From Polytrichum commune (lineage: Eukaryota > Streptophyta > Polytrichopsida > Polytrichales > Polytrichaceae), in NCBI GenBank assembly GCA_950295325.1, contig OX485803.1, forward strand, positions 30,442,001-30,506,000: a stretch of DNA of 64,000 bases, in the 5' to 3' direction. The notes below the pieces were generated by a model. It was not told the DNA's origin and searched no databases. It saw only the letters and a list, made by a program, of their open reading frames with translations. This document shows, one piece after another, positions 10,430 to 22,841 of the stretch. The translations under genes and the position numbers were made by a program. Numbering within the stretch: position 1 is the first letter of the stretch; every line of letters starts with the position of its first letter.

Positions 10430-13400
10430 AAAGCTTACTGCCCACATTCTATGGTACGGAAATCAAGCCACGAGCAACAGTGGTGGCTTCTATCTGGACA
10501 GATAGAACCAGCATAAACCTTGCAGTGCTTCCGGAACTCTCTACTCGCGTTGCTTAAACTAAGGAGGTTTCCTAAGTTGCGGTGCAACTAATAAGCTAAT
10601 GAATGTAATTGCCACTTGTACGGATGTCACGTCATCGACTCTAGAGGGTAAGAAGCATCTTTTAACCTTGTGAATATTGACATTTGGTGGGCATGTCAAG
10701 ATGAGAGAATGTTTTTACACTAAAGTTATTGTTTGGGTCAACACCGTTCTAGACCATATTGATACTAGGGCGATTTTTACTTAGATCTGAAGGTTCTTGC
10801 ATTGTTTAAAGATCCAGATGGTATCGCAACAAAACATAGTGTATAATGCCCGTACCTTATTAGTATTTGAAAATGTGAAACCTCGTTATAGATACCCGAG
10901 TGGTATAAAAGAATAGACGGTACTAGTCCGACATTGGTCTTAAGTTTTAACATGTCATGTGGAGGTGTTTAAAGTTGATTTTTTGTTTTTGTTTTCACAT
11001 GAGGATATCAACAGTCACCCTTTTTTAATAACTCAATTTTGAATTATTTTATTCTTTCAAATGGATCAATACGTGGATAAATAAGAGTTGTAAAGAGATA
11101 TGGATATGTACAAATGACTTGGACGTAAATACAAACTATGTAAACTTCAATGTCTTTGGCATTTGTATCATGGTGTGCTATGTGTAATTTTACTTCTCAT
11201 AGCCTGGCCAGTGAAACCCAACTTCAATAAAAACATGTTGAGGGTTTGTATAATTTGTCATGTCGATCATGCAATGATGATCTGTAACTTATGAGGATTC
11301 TTCCTTGGAGGCCTTAACATCGATCCCATGATAATTTTAGGGTTGAACGGTGAAATATAATTGCACATACACGTACAAAGGTGTTCATCATTAAAAGGAG
11401 GCAATATTCTTCTAGCTTCACTCTAGTACTTGTAAAAGTTATGTAGAATGAAAGTAAGTCACACAAAGATGAAGGAACATCAACATTCATATCGATGACA
11501 ACATCAGTCATAAGGTAGATAGGTCTTTCATGGTTACTTTTTACCAACTTCTCATCGGATATGAAACATGTAATTAGTACAAGATGGTTAACATATCCAA
11601 ATCAAGGTTGTGGCCATTTTCTTCGAAATACTCATATGAATATCTTATTCATTACCAAAGTGAAGATTCTCATGCTCATTAAGTGGTCATACAGATCGCC
11701 CCCAATTATGTTGATTGTTGAGCCCATAATGGTTATCATATTTCGAACACGCAATCCAATATCTTTCAAACACATGTCTTTCTTGTATCCGCTCTTGGAG
11801 CCACACTAAACCACATAAGAGATATGTAGTACCTTGTCGCCATGAACTGCATCAACTGCGACAAGTTACACAACGATTGAGAGGACATGACCTTTGATGA
11901 CTTTTGTATATATCTAAATAGAGTTCATTAATAATAAATAAAGAAAATTCCAATTGAACCTGCAGAGAAACACATAATGTTATTGAAATACTTGTCGGTA
12001 TTTATATTTATAGATGTAACCTAAATCAGAGGAGATTTGGACAGTGCAGTTCACATTGAAAGTGCGTGAGTGGGCTGCAGTGGAAAGCCGCTCTTAGCAC
12101 CATTTTCACGATGGCAATTGAAGTCTAAAATTTTACCTTAGATTTGACCTCGTGCCTCTGGATCAAGTCCACAATGTGGTAGCTGCTAGGAGCATTTCTT
12201 GGGTGATACTTCATTCTCTAGGAAGGGCCAAACACGTGCCCTAGTTAAGGTACTTACACTCTTGCTTCTCTTTCAAGTGGGCTCCATCATTTTGGACTTT
12301 CGTCACTAATTTACTTAGCTTGATTCGATCATGTGACGCACACTCTAGCAAAAAATCAAAACCATATTCTACAAACTAAAGAACGAGCGTAGTGTGCAAG
12401 GCGTTACAGATATTGATAAGAACCTCGATTGTAGTTCTTAACCCCCCCCCCCCCCCTTTTCCTATCACATTTCGTTATGCTTTGAAAAGTGATTAGGTTT
12501 GTTGTTATGAGAAGTGAATGAGAAGTGATTTGGGCTAGCAAGAAATTTGAGGAATGAGTAGAACCGTGTTAACATAATTTGAAGGCATGATGGATGTTAA
12601 AGTCACCTTTAAAAGTTTTGCATGAAATGCACATGATTTTTATCATGTATATGTATGTATGTGAGTTCATATTAAAGGCCCAATAGAAGATGTTATATAC
12701 ATGAAAAATTCTACCCAAGATGAGGGATGCAATTGGGGAGTCACCTTGCTAGATGGGCTTGGGGGTGAGGGGGGTTTAGAAAGAAAACAATTCAGATCAT
12801 GCAGTACACTGACGTGTGATGTTTGTTCACCACCTTCTACCCAAATCCACGTGAGCACGTGGGACGTGACTTGCGAGACGGTTAAGTTAGTGTAGACGTC
12901 TCAAGTCCGTAGAAGACCATTCAAGTTGCACTTAGTTGGGTTCACTAGGCTACCATTGTTGCAACGTCAAAACAACATTTTCATGCCGTTTAGAACCAAC
13001 CTCTTCAAGACGTCGATTTATTTTATTTTAAGTAGATTGAAGTCCTAGAAGCCTGCATGTTTTCAACTTTCTAGCAGACTATAATCTTGTCCATGTTTTT
13101 GCCGATATCTATCTTTCTGTGTTTAGGGTAGATATACGGAAAATGGTGAAAGTAAGCTCATTCGGTCAAAAAGAGTGGCGTGGAATTTATGCAATAATTT
13201 TTAGAGAAGGAGTAGTGGAAATGATGAGGAATGCAAGTTGTTTCATAATTTTATTTCACCTAAAGAAAAAAAAAATACGTTTTCCCAAAGAGAGAGGTAA
13301 TTCAAACCCCCTACTTGTATAATAATCTCCCTAATTTGAGCATCAAACTATCCTTTACTGCATATGAATGCACGCAAAACAATTTAACTCAATGACACTC

Positions 13401-13927
13401 AAAAGTGATTGCAAGTGGTATGAAACAACACTTATCCGGCCAATCACTGCATCTCACCTATCATTGTATTCTTTTTTGGCCACCACTTTTATAATTAGCC
13501 ATTTTGGGTCCACCCAAGAATCATTCTAACCCTAGTCTAGTGCACCAATAGTGGTCATTTTGGTGTTTCTACCTTAATGTTGAGGAAGGAAATTTTAGTG
13601 ATCTCCAAACACACCGTGCATCAAAAAAGTTGTTTCATATGAAGATATCCTCTTGAATATTTGTGAATAATACCACTATGTACATGCATTGAAGAAGCAT
13701 GCCTTGCCACCAACTATTCTTCACCCTACAATACAAGGCCTACCAACAAGGAGGCTTCCTCCCACACAAACAACAGAAGGCTTGGAAAGAATAACTTAAG
13801 ATCTATCACAGTATAAGGTACACATATCTAGTAACACACTCCCAACCATGCCCAAATTTGGGCCAACCACCAAGACATCAACCAACTCTCTACCCTCAAC
13901 AACATACTATCACCCCCCACCCCCACT
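10430..13927. other. No gene recognised; contains repeat 'C' copy 2 (10664-10930)
   Basis: AT-rich sequence with short chance open frames. 10664-10930 is a plus-orientation copy of dispersed repeat C (CATATTGATACTAGGGCGAT). A C run lies at 12441-12457. No conserved protein segment was recognised in six frames. Confidence 0.4.
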
Positions 13928-14870
13928 ATTGTGCACCTCTCCATGAGGAGTGCCAGCAACACCATGGGCACAAGGGGGACCCCGGAGTGACACTTGGGAC
14001 TTGTGGCCACCTAGGTGAGAGGGCCCAAGTGATCCTAGTATAGATGAGGGCCCCAGGTGTTAAGAACGCCTCCCACCCAAAGAGACTTGGAATCACGAGG
14101 GTAAGGCCATGAGCTTTAAGTAGCTTATGGCGTCGGAGTCTAGAATGCTCAAGACCTCCCCGATCAAAGGTGTGAGTTAGGAGATATGGCAATTTGAGTG
14201 GGGCATGCACTGCCTAGGGACAATGCCCTGGGACAACAATGACCTAGAGTGGCGCCCAAGTTGCCGAGGTTAGAATAGCCATAAATCTCTCAATCCTTGC
14301 CCGAATGGGGCAAGTGAGGAGTTTATTGGCATTTGCGCAAAGAACAGATGTTGATGGAGTGGTTTTTTGTTAGATTTAAAGACCAAATAAGGAAGTTATG
14401 GTGGTCTGAAGCTACTAGGGGACTACACCTCCAGCGGCTAAGGGAAAATGTCTACCTGGCCCCAACTCTTAGGAGAGGGACAAAAGGTAACTTGACGGTG
14501 GAGTAGGACCCTGCCCAAAGTCCTAGAGGCTTATATAAGTGAGGCGGCATTGCCAACCAAACCCACCCGAGGCCGAACGGCACGGCTTTCACATGCGTTG
14601 GCCCAATGTGGGGACATAGTTGCCAAGTATACTTCTGGTTGTTGTAGTGTTGCTCCAACAACGCAATGATCAACTAAAGATTGGAGTTTCATGAATGGAA
14701 GTCCACATCTAACCATTGGCTACCTACTAAAGGGAGAGTCACAAATACATGTGTAGGAGGGTTGGTCACCCACCTATGAGCTAAGAGGTCCAAGGTATTG
14801 GGAGCTAATCATTCGCATGGGTGAAATGCGAAGGGTTAGCGCTCGTGACACTTGCTAGAGTTGCAAAACG
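13928..14870 (+). repeat. Dispersed repeat 'D', copy 1
   Basis: About 0.9 kb matches 42938-43835 in the same orientation, beginning with GCACCTCTCCA and including ACACCATGGGCACAAGGGGG and GTGAGTTAGGAG, and ending near GAAGGGTTAGCGCTC. It is richer in GC than its surroundings. A solo LTR is possible, but TG..CA ends and a short target duplication were not identified. Confidence 0.75.
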
Positions 14871-15299
14871 GTCAATCGCGTTAAAGGGATGATCATCTAA
14901 TGATGGATAACTCTTCAAACTAGTTTTGAACCGTTGTGTTGTTAGTGGGTGTCGCAAGCCTTACTTGCTCCCTTTAACTCAATGACCACAAAATACCATA
15001 CTCAATCTCAAACCTAAAATTGTACACAAAATATCAAATCTCTCTACAAATACAACCCTAGATTGTCTCAAACCCAATAGGCATAGCACAAGAAATCCTA
15101 CACACACAATAAAATTCCTTCAGTCGACAAGCACCTATATGCGATGACCCCACTAATCACCCTACATTATGCCAATGTGCAAAAATATTCATGGTATAGC
15201 CAAGATGGTTTTATCATTGAAAAAAGGTCCAAAGATATCATAACATCCAAGAAACTTCTCCAAGGATGTTTTTGACAACGGTCTCAAAAACTAGCAAAA

Positions 15300-15810
15300 G
15301 GGAAGCCTCATGACCCCACAACATCCCAAATGAAATACCTAGCGCCCTACAACCAACCTTCCACAATATGTTATTCCTCTTCTTCCAACAATACTACCAT
15401 CAAATAAAACATGCCCAATTATTGGGCAACATTGTAAAACAATACTCCTACACACACAAAATGACCCACTACTACTTTCTAACTACATACCCATAGCCCT
15501 AGCCAACACCATCTATAAGCTATATACTGACACACTTACAACCCTCTTTACAATCTACAACGAAAAACACAAATTACTACACTTCTACCAAGAAGGTTTT
15601 AGACCACAAAGGAATGCTATAAGGCAAATACAAATAAACATAGCAACTTTAGAAGATGTTTGTCCCCATCCAATGATATATACCTTATGTACATCAATTT
15701 CATAAATGCCTTTCGCTTCATAGATCACACACAATCTCTTGCATCAATGGAAGACTTAGACTACCCCCAAAACACAGTAGAACTAATTGGCAACTAATAC
15801 ACACTAGAAG
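15300..15810 (+). pseudogene. LINE (non-LTR retrotransposon) reverse transcriptase fragment
   Basis: Translation in the plus direction gives SNYIPIALANTIYKLY, then HFYQEGFRPQRNAIRQIQ and, after a frame change, IYLMYINFINAFRFIDHTQS. These correspond to the SNYRPI, QEGFR and YIDF-NAF blocks of plant LINE reverse transcriptases. At least two frameshifts and a stop (in LIGN-stop-YT) break it, and the metal-binding YID-type aspartate reads as asparagine. Upstream, HNIPNEIPSALQPTFHNMLF in another frame looks like the preceding part of the same domain. Endonuclease and 3' parts were not found. It is an inactive remnant. Confidence 0.7.
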
Positions 15811-17352
15811 AAAAATGCACATTGCATCTAGCCATTGAGATGGAAATTACTATGCCACCACCTCGCTAGCAAGGTGTTCCACCATGCTATGTTGTTGTTG
15901 ATGTGGTTGTGTTTCACGGGCTGGTGGTGTTGCCAAGTCATGCCTGCCCAAGTTGCATGCAAATATAAATGTATAATCATGGCACCGTTTCTGAACGTTG
16001 TGATGGTTGCATATACATTTGATGGCTCGTATGTTGACTCTTGTGATGTGTGGGTTGTTGAATCAATAGATGGGTCCCACATGAGGTTTTTGTTGGTTGC
16101 CCTCTTCACCTCATGCATGGGGCAGGGTGCCATTCCTTGCCGGTTGCCCACCAACAACGAAGGCAATATGGTCCTCAAATCTTGCAAAAAATAGCAGTTG
16201 ATTCGGAGGTCGACCGTTTTCACATTGGATGGCATGCAATATGCAATGGTTGCTATATGTTATGGTCACGGGGGCTTGCACTTAATGTGACTTACGCCTC
16301 CATGATCCACACCCCTTTGCAATCGGTATGTTGTGGAAATTCTCTAATATTGGCCTTCTGGTGATCTCCCCCACTGCCACCGTGGTGCATCTATTATGTT
16401 GCTCCACAAGGTACACAAGTTGCTCCAACTCAAACGTATGCAAAGGATCCAACTTCTTAGCTTTTAAAACTAATCCTCCGCAATTATCAAAATTAGATTC
16501 ACTGCAAAATTCATATCCCGATTCCCAGTACGTTTGGGTCTCGGTTATCAGTATATTGCAATCTCAAACTTGGTTGCACCCCGCACCCATCACCCATTTC
16601 CCTTAACAATTATGAGTGTCACCAATGCTACAAAAAACCCATATAAAATCAACTCCATGTTTTTTTTGTGCCATTGCCATGGTGTTGCCTTTCCACACAT
16701 CATGTGCCGCAAATTTTTTTTGCAGCGTTGTTGTCTTCTTTTAGGGTGTTACATATGGTTCGTTGCTATTTCCTTCATCCTATGTGGATTTGCTAGTGCT
16801 TGTGCTCTCCATTGGCTTGCCTTCCTTACCTTTCTTGGCAGTCTTCCACCTTGTTGCTTGCCCTCTCGTCTTTAATGCAGACACTACTATTACACGCGTG
16901 TCCACGGACTGTCCCGTCTGCCAAACACATATCAACACACCAACCTATACATTATAGTTTTGCAAACACAAGTGCCCAACATGTACACCCTAGTGCACCC
17001 ACATAATGGCGCACAAGGCACATTTGCTCGTACATCCACCTGCTTGCTCCATGCACACTATTCCTCATTAGACCTGTAATTAAGTTTGTTGCTATCGCGT
17101 TATGGACAACTAAGGATGATGCAAACTGCTACAAATAAGGCCACAAAGCCATTTGCGAATTCAGCTATGAAAATTGATCTACACATCTCAGTCTGCCTTT
17201 GGCTCAATGACAACACACTAGGTAAAGACATTAGTCACATTTGATTAAGAGGCCATTACAAAATTGCTCTTCTTCCACTTTGTGTACATTCTCCACACGC
17301 CATGTGATATATGTCTTTTGTGAATCTCAAAATCCTACCTTCGCGCATAACA
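15811..17352. other. No gene recognised
   Basis: Open frames of up to 135 codons on both strands (15828-16235, 16534-16875) lack recognisable domains and overlap one another. Confidence 0.35.
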
Positions 17353-17360
17353 AAACACTT

Positions 17361-18135
17361 CAGACCTTGGACAACTAACCAACTAAATCAACTAGTAGTT
17401 AACTAGTTGCCCTTCGTAACTACAGTTGTTCACAATTTGACCGGTCAAAAAATCTAGTTAACTATAGTTGTTTTGAATTCAAACTACCAAAAAATCTAGT
17501 TAACTATAGTTATATCTAGTTAACTAACATTAAGTGCAACCTGAAATTATGGTAGGATGACGAGGAATGAGGCGCTAAAGGCTAATGGTTTTCAAAATAA
17601 TTATTACATCTTGAAGCTTCTCCTCCTTTTGGTCTGGAGCCTCTTGAGAGCACACTCTTGAGAGCACACTCGACAATCTGGAGCAAGCAAGGTATCTATG
17701 CTTCATTGTGTCAACTAACTCAAGTCATCGATGTGGTGGTGGATTAGGCTTCAAACTCTTGTGTTTGCATAATGTGCACTGTTATGATTCCTAAGCGACC
17801 AGTTATGTCGGAATACGACACCAACGATGAAGATAAGGACAACATTGAGGCAGATGAAGTATATGAGGCTTGTTGTTTATATTTCATAACTACAATTGAC
17901 TAAATTTTTTGTTGAAGTTTTTTTTAGTTAACTATAGTTAGATACATAGTTATAGTGTTAAAAAAAATTCTAGTTAACTATAGTTGTTCTTGAATTTGGT
18001 CTTGATTTTTTCTAGTTAACTTTAGTTGTTTTTCAAATGGGTTTGAATTTTTTTTAGTTAACTATAGTTGTTCCCTAAAATGCCTTGAAAAAAATCTAGT
18101 TAACTTTAGTTATTTTGGTAGTTGTCCAAGGTCTG
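17361..18135. mobile_element. hAT-like element with subterminal TAGTTAACTATAGTTG repeats
   Basis: Perfect 8-bp direct repeats AAACACTT flank the element (17353-17360 and 18136-18143). Ends are CAGACCTTGGACAACTA and its complement. Inside each end, the motif CTAGTTAACTATAGTTG (with TTT variants) recurs several times in both orientations (17395-17530 and 17925-18120), like the subterminal transposase-binding repeats of hAT elements. No transposase is encoded in the 775 bp. A solo right-end remnant lies at 28425-28487. Confidence 0.85.
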
Positions 18136-18143
18136 AAACACTT

Positions 18144-19567
18144 GTCCCTCCCCCATATAAAGTAAGGCCTTTTGTGGTTGTGTATTACACCACCCAATAC
18201 AAACTTATGAGGAAATTTTGTTGGAAGGTTGAGGTCATTAACCAAATTGCAACCTCAAATGAAAAAAAAACAATGCTCCAAGAATATATGTATGTATGCA
18301 CGTACACATCCAAACAAGGACTCGCATTAAAGGCTCAAGCCCTATTTGGGATACCTCCACATGAGTATGCTACTCTTTGTATTGCATATTCCACTTACAT
18401 ACTATCATCTCAAGCACTCCAATGTGCTACGTTGATAATCATGTTGCATTCAATAATTATGCATTTCAAAAATTTGCTTATGTTGACAAATCGTGTAGGC
18501 ATCTAATTTAGACCGTTTGCCAATAACATGTGTGACAATAAACATCATAAAAAAAATGTGCAAATAGTGTGTCTTCATGAATATATTGGCTCTTTATCCA
18601 TGCCAATCACCTTGGTTCAAGATCAAATGACAAAAATTATAACTTCATCTATTCATCCATGTAACAACCATAGTGTTAAAAAATAATCTTGTATCTTACC
18701 TTGGTAATAAATATTCTAAATAGTGTTGAATGTTGATGTATTAGCATGGGGCAACCTAATTGCCCGTATTGGTGTAGTGGAAGGGTGATGTAACATATAT
18801 TTTCTCTATGAATGGTTTTCATGTAGGTTTGAGATGACCCTAAACTACCGGGTGATAGTGGAGATGAACTCATTTCCAAATGGAGTGGTTGGCGGTTCAA
18901 TTCCCGCTATGAAATCTTCCTCTACTTGACGGAAAAAAAAAAACTAGCTAGGCATGTAAGAAGCCAAGGGCCCACCCACCGCAAGGTAGGCAATAAACCC
19001 ACCCTGCACCAAGAGGACTCTTGAGTAGGGTAAGGCCAACAAGCTCAAATTCACATCAAATACCCGACGTTGGTTATTTATTTATTTGGTTCTCATGTGC
19101 TGGAAATTCCTTGGGTTAAGTAGCATTTCTTCCTTTTCTTTTCTTTTCTTTTCTTTTGCAAATGGACATGATTTGGATGTAGTGAATGAAATGAAGTTGA
19201 CATTAAAGTCCATGTAAGTTCGTAACTTAGCCAAAAGGCTTATGCATGGGAGTGAAGTTTGGGTAGTTGGATGAGATTCCATGGAATGGAATTTGGTAGG
19301 TTTAAGTACAAAAGGAGGACATATAGTTAGAACGTATAGAATCGGATCATAAAGCTTTTTAGGTACGCCGTCTCAATGTACCAAACCTGGCCACCAAATT
19401 ACCCCAACTAGAAGTCGCATACATTATGCCACGCAGTCAAGGTTTAGTATCCCACACAGCATGAGATATGTGACTTTTGGACACATGACCCACAAAAAGG
19501 GACAAGAATTCTTTGTGGGCCACACTAATTTGAGAGCACCCTACGCAATGAACGGGGACAACCGACC
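18144..19567. other. No gene recognised; possible SINE at 18765-18952
   Basis: Chance open frames only. Within it, TGGTGTAGTGG (A-box-like) near 18769 and GGTTCAATTCC (B-box-like) near 18885, followed by an A run at 18941-18951, give weak evidence of a tRNA-derived SINE. The A-B spacing of about 115 bp is longer than usual. Confidence 0.3.
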
Positions 19568-20209
19568 ACCACACTATTTATACTATTTAGTGTCACATGC
19601 CTAATAGTGTCATTTACCCTATTTTGGAGCGTATGCTAGGTTACACTAATGATCGATCAACAACTTCAGCAGTAGTGTCCCTCGTGAGGCTTGGCGTTGA
19701 CGTGCGCTTGCTAATATCTGGGCATGAGTAGGTTCGATAGTGTTATGAGGTGTAAGGTCAAAGCATCCATAGTCGACCAAGTCCCATTTAACCGCTCACT
19801 GGGATCATGTAATGCTAACATAGATGAAATCTATGTTTTTTAGGCAAACGGAGTTTAAGGGTTATGTGGCGGCAGCTTGTGATTGATAACCTCATAAGAG
19901 GTTTGATAATTGTTCGAGCATTAGCATTTAGGTGAGCGGTTGACGGTTAACCTATAGATTGACTATGTGTTATCCTAATTTTATAGCTTCAAAATCTGAA
20001 GCAAATTCCATATTCATGAAGAAAAAAACATTGCATTCTCCTTAGAATGTGTTTCTCTTTGCAAGAAAAATAATTCCCCGCTATTACTCCTCCTACACAT
20101 ATGAAAAATATCCTATTTTATCGGTTGTAGATGCCTCAACCTTATGCCTATGTTACACAATGGTCTACAAGTTAACTTAAGTGTACACAAATGACACTTT
20201 GCATTAGTA

Positions 20210-21257
20210 CACCCTAACCTTGATAATGTCACACCCTCCGTTTCACCAAAAAGTGTGATATAAACAAGGTGTGACATACTTGATAATGTCACATTTTGTG
20301 CATAATGTGATATTATCAAGAAATATGTAGAAAATCAAAATATAATTACATTTTTTTTTAAAATAACAAATACGAGACTTCAATGTTTTTGAATGTAAAA
20401 TCTAATTCAAAATTGTGAATAACAACAAGAGCACATCATAATGTGTCATTGAGATCAGGTAAAGACCTCTCACTAGAGACAAAGAAGCTTCTAATGTCAC
20501 ATTGTTTTGTTGATGTTAAATGTGCAACACCAATTCTAATGAGTTTGTCATGGATTTTTTCCATTTCTAACAACTCATGAGTGCTGAAAATTTGAGAACC
20601 TTGGCTAGCCATAAAATTCAAAACATCTTTAGCATATTTTTGTGCATCGCTTAGCTTCACTACTTTAGACTCATCATCACTACTATCAACAATCAATGGG
20701 TCCACTTCCATGGAATCAAGAACCTGTTTGCCATCTTGCACTAATTGCACAAGCTCCTCAGTAGAAAATTCCACCTCAAAATCATCTTCACCTTCCATGT
20801 TATGTACTCCAAAGGACAAAGCTTTTCTACAGGCTTGCCTTCAACATCCAAACCCAAATTTAATGCGGCGATGAGTCTACCCAATTCCAAAGTTGCTTCC
20901 TCCATTTTGGATTGAGCATTTGGACTCCGAAACACGTACCAAATTTGAAATTACACAAGGCATCCCACTATGCCGAAAGCATTGAATGAGAGCTCATTCA
21001 ATGACCCCCAATATGCTTTGCTTTAGCCCATGCTCACCCATGAACAATAATATCGAACCCATGCCCACCCATACAATCCATCCATACTTGATATTATCAC
21101 ATTTACACTACAGATTTTGAAAAAAAAATAGTGACATTATCAAGGGTGATAGGGATAATAACGAGGGAGTTTTACACTATGAAAATCGGTTTCAAACTTT
21201 TAGGTGACAATATCAAGGTGTTCTATTAACAAGGGTGACATTATCAAGGTTAGACTG
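20210..21257 (-). mobile_element. pogo/Tc1-mariner-like element
   Basis: Ends are CACCCTAACCTTGATAATGT and, read inward from the right end, CAGTCTAACCTTGATAATGT, both followed by CAC. The left flank is TA; the right flank is CA, which fits a mutated TA target duplication. CAGTC-ACCT-GAT ends with a TA duplication are typical of pogo/Tigger-type elements. The 1-kb size and partial transposase show internal deletion. The insertion splits MITE A copy 2. Confidence 0.75.
20436..20935 (-). pseudogene. C-terminal remnant of a pogo-like transposase
   Basis: Two overlapping minus-strand frames join through one frameshift near 20795. The first reads CFRSPNAQSKMEEATLELGR and ends around PLEYITWK. The second continues EGEDDFEVEFSTEELVQLVQ to a stop at 20436 after SLPDLNDTL. 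An xCFR motif followed by an acidic tail with STEELVQLV and HELLEMEKIHD resembles the region after the DDE domain of plant pogo/Tigger transposases. No DDE catalytic residues are present, so it cannot be active. The terminal repeats around it support the assignment more than the protein does. Confidence 0.5.
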
Positions 21258-21552
21258 CATGCTCAAGAATATTTGCCTTTTGCATACCAAAGTGTAAATA
21301 CATGACACTTGCCATTATTATGCTCCATAACATCTTCCATTTGCATCTTAAAAATGTAAAACTATCATCTCAAGTATCCTAATATGCTATGCTAAATATC
21401 ATAATGTAAATAAATTCTCACTTCAAGTGGTTACTTATGTTGGCGAATAGTACCATATTGACAACTAGTGGACATGCCACTTTGAGACATTTAGGCATCT
21501 CTTTCAGAGCCTTTGCAAATAGTGCACGTGACTCTAAATACCATAAACATTC

Positions 21553-21748
21553 TAGTTACATATGAACCGGTTGAGGTTGAGAGATAGCCATTTCAAATTC
21601 AAAACTTTTGGGAAATTACCAATCCATTTTTAGTAAGCTGCATAATATTCCTCAATCTTGTAAACTATAGCCGAAAGATGTCAACATGTAGCTGATTGGA
21701 CTTGGAATCACTACGATTTTGACTGATTATGCCCAAAAATTAATCTCC
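21553..21748 (-). repeat. MITE 'B', copy 1
   Basis: Begins TAGTTACATATGAACCGGTT and ends near ATTATGCCCAAAAATTAATCT. It shares this layout with the copies at 28806, 34108, 36566, 48911 and 49372. It is the most diverged copy. Confidence 0.7.
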
Positions 21749-22482
21749 CTATAGACTTACCTTATGAGAGGAAGGCCATGATATGATGTTTTGGCCAGGG
21801 TTGGGCACCCACCTCTTTGAATTGTGGTCCACCAATATTACCAAGATAAAGGGGGTCTAGTAAACATTTGATTTATGTAAATTAAGATTAATTCATCTCA
21901 ACTCAATTCCCTTATATAAATATGGAGCACCTGATGTTGATTCCAATGTCAAAACATCAGAAATGATAAGATTACATATTAAAATGTAATTGAATTCGTT
22001 TCACTTTGGGTAATAGTGGTGGGGGCCCAACTCAAAGAGGTGGGTGTCTAGCCTTGGCCAGAAGTTTTGTTATTTGAACTACCACCCTCCCCCCTCCTCC
22101 ACAAATCTAACATGAGGTTAACCTTATTATAATATATATAACATTTTGATTCCAAAATTAGCACAAGATAATTAAATTTGTATGATCTGGACCTAATTTG
22201 GTCACAATCCGGTCATTAGTGGGGGGGGGGGGGGGGATATTTACATAGCAAGAAAAACTGGAATTGCAAAAGGTCTTATTATAATTGAAGACAAAATTCC
22301 ATAGAAAGGCAGAAGATCTGTCCCATCTCATGCCTTCGTCCAGGGTTGATTACTTTCTTCTAACTAAGGGCAAGTTTTATACAAAATGGGCAACACAATT
22401 GCAACAATGTGTTAGACAAATTTACTAGGTAGCAATACATAAATAAAACACCAACTTCATAAATTCTCTCACTCTATGATTT
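21749..22482. other. No gene recognised
   Basis: AT-rich. Includes a G run at 22221-22236. An inverted pair CACCCACCTCTTTGA (21808) and TCAAAGAGGTGGGTG (22035) suggests an old fold-back element of about 290 bp around 21775-22075. Confidence 0.4.
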
Positions 22483-22563
22483 GGGCGAACCAACCCTTAC
22501 ACTTGTTCCTTGTTGGATGCCTAAACCCTTGCCTCCCAACAAGTGTACGGGTTGGTTCGCCCC
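22483..22563. repeat. 81-bp hairpin repeat related to the 210-bp minisatellite
   Basis: The left arm GGGCGAACCAACCCTTACAC and right arm GTGTACGGGTTGGTTCGCCC fold into a stem of about 30 bp with a loop ATGCCTAAACCCTTGCC. It is the same family as 6068-6150. Confidence 0.85.
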
Positions 22564-22841
22564 CAACCCTCACTCTACTAGGCATACATGAACTAAACTT
22601 ATTTGACAAGTGGGTTATCCTTAGATTCTATGGGTCATACTCCAGGGGGGTTGGTTGACAAGTGAGTTTGGGAGCTTATGTATAAGGTAAGCCTCATTTA
22701 AGCATTTTATAATGCACCACATTTATGGCTTGTTAGATCAAGCAAGCCTAGGCAGGTTTTAGGCAGCATCACTGAGGTGATGTGAACACCTCCCATGTGG
22801 TTAGGGGCTAGGAAGATCTCAGCTGTCGATTGTGATTTGAC

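Larger units (their letters stand above)
19568..21552 (+). mobile_element. MITE 'A', copy 2 (interrupted by a pogo-like element)
   Basis: The left end (CTATTTAGTGTCAC with AATAGTGTCATTTACCCTAT) and the right part (GAATAGTACCATATTGACAACTAG, GTGACTCTAAATACCATAAA; matching parts of up to 20 bp) follow copy 1 at 7854-8903. A 1,048-bp element is inserted at 20210. The right tip is lost where MITE B begins at 21553. Confidence 0.65.

Noticed and set aside
15828-16364. Opposed 119-135-codon open frames as a gene
   Set aside because: They overlap on both strands, show no recognisable motif and lie between TE remnants.
18765-18910. A tRNA gene
   Set aside because: A and B boxes are too far apart and the T-arm and acceptor stem do not pair; only a weak SINE reading remains.
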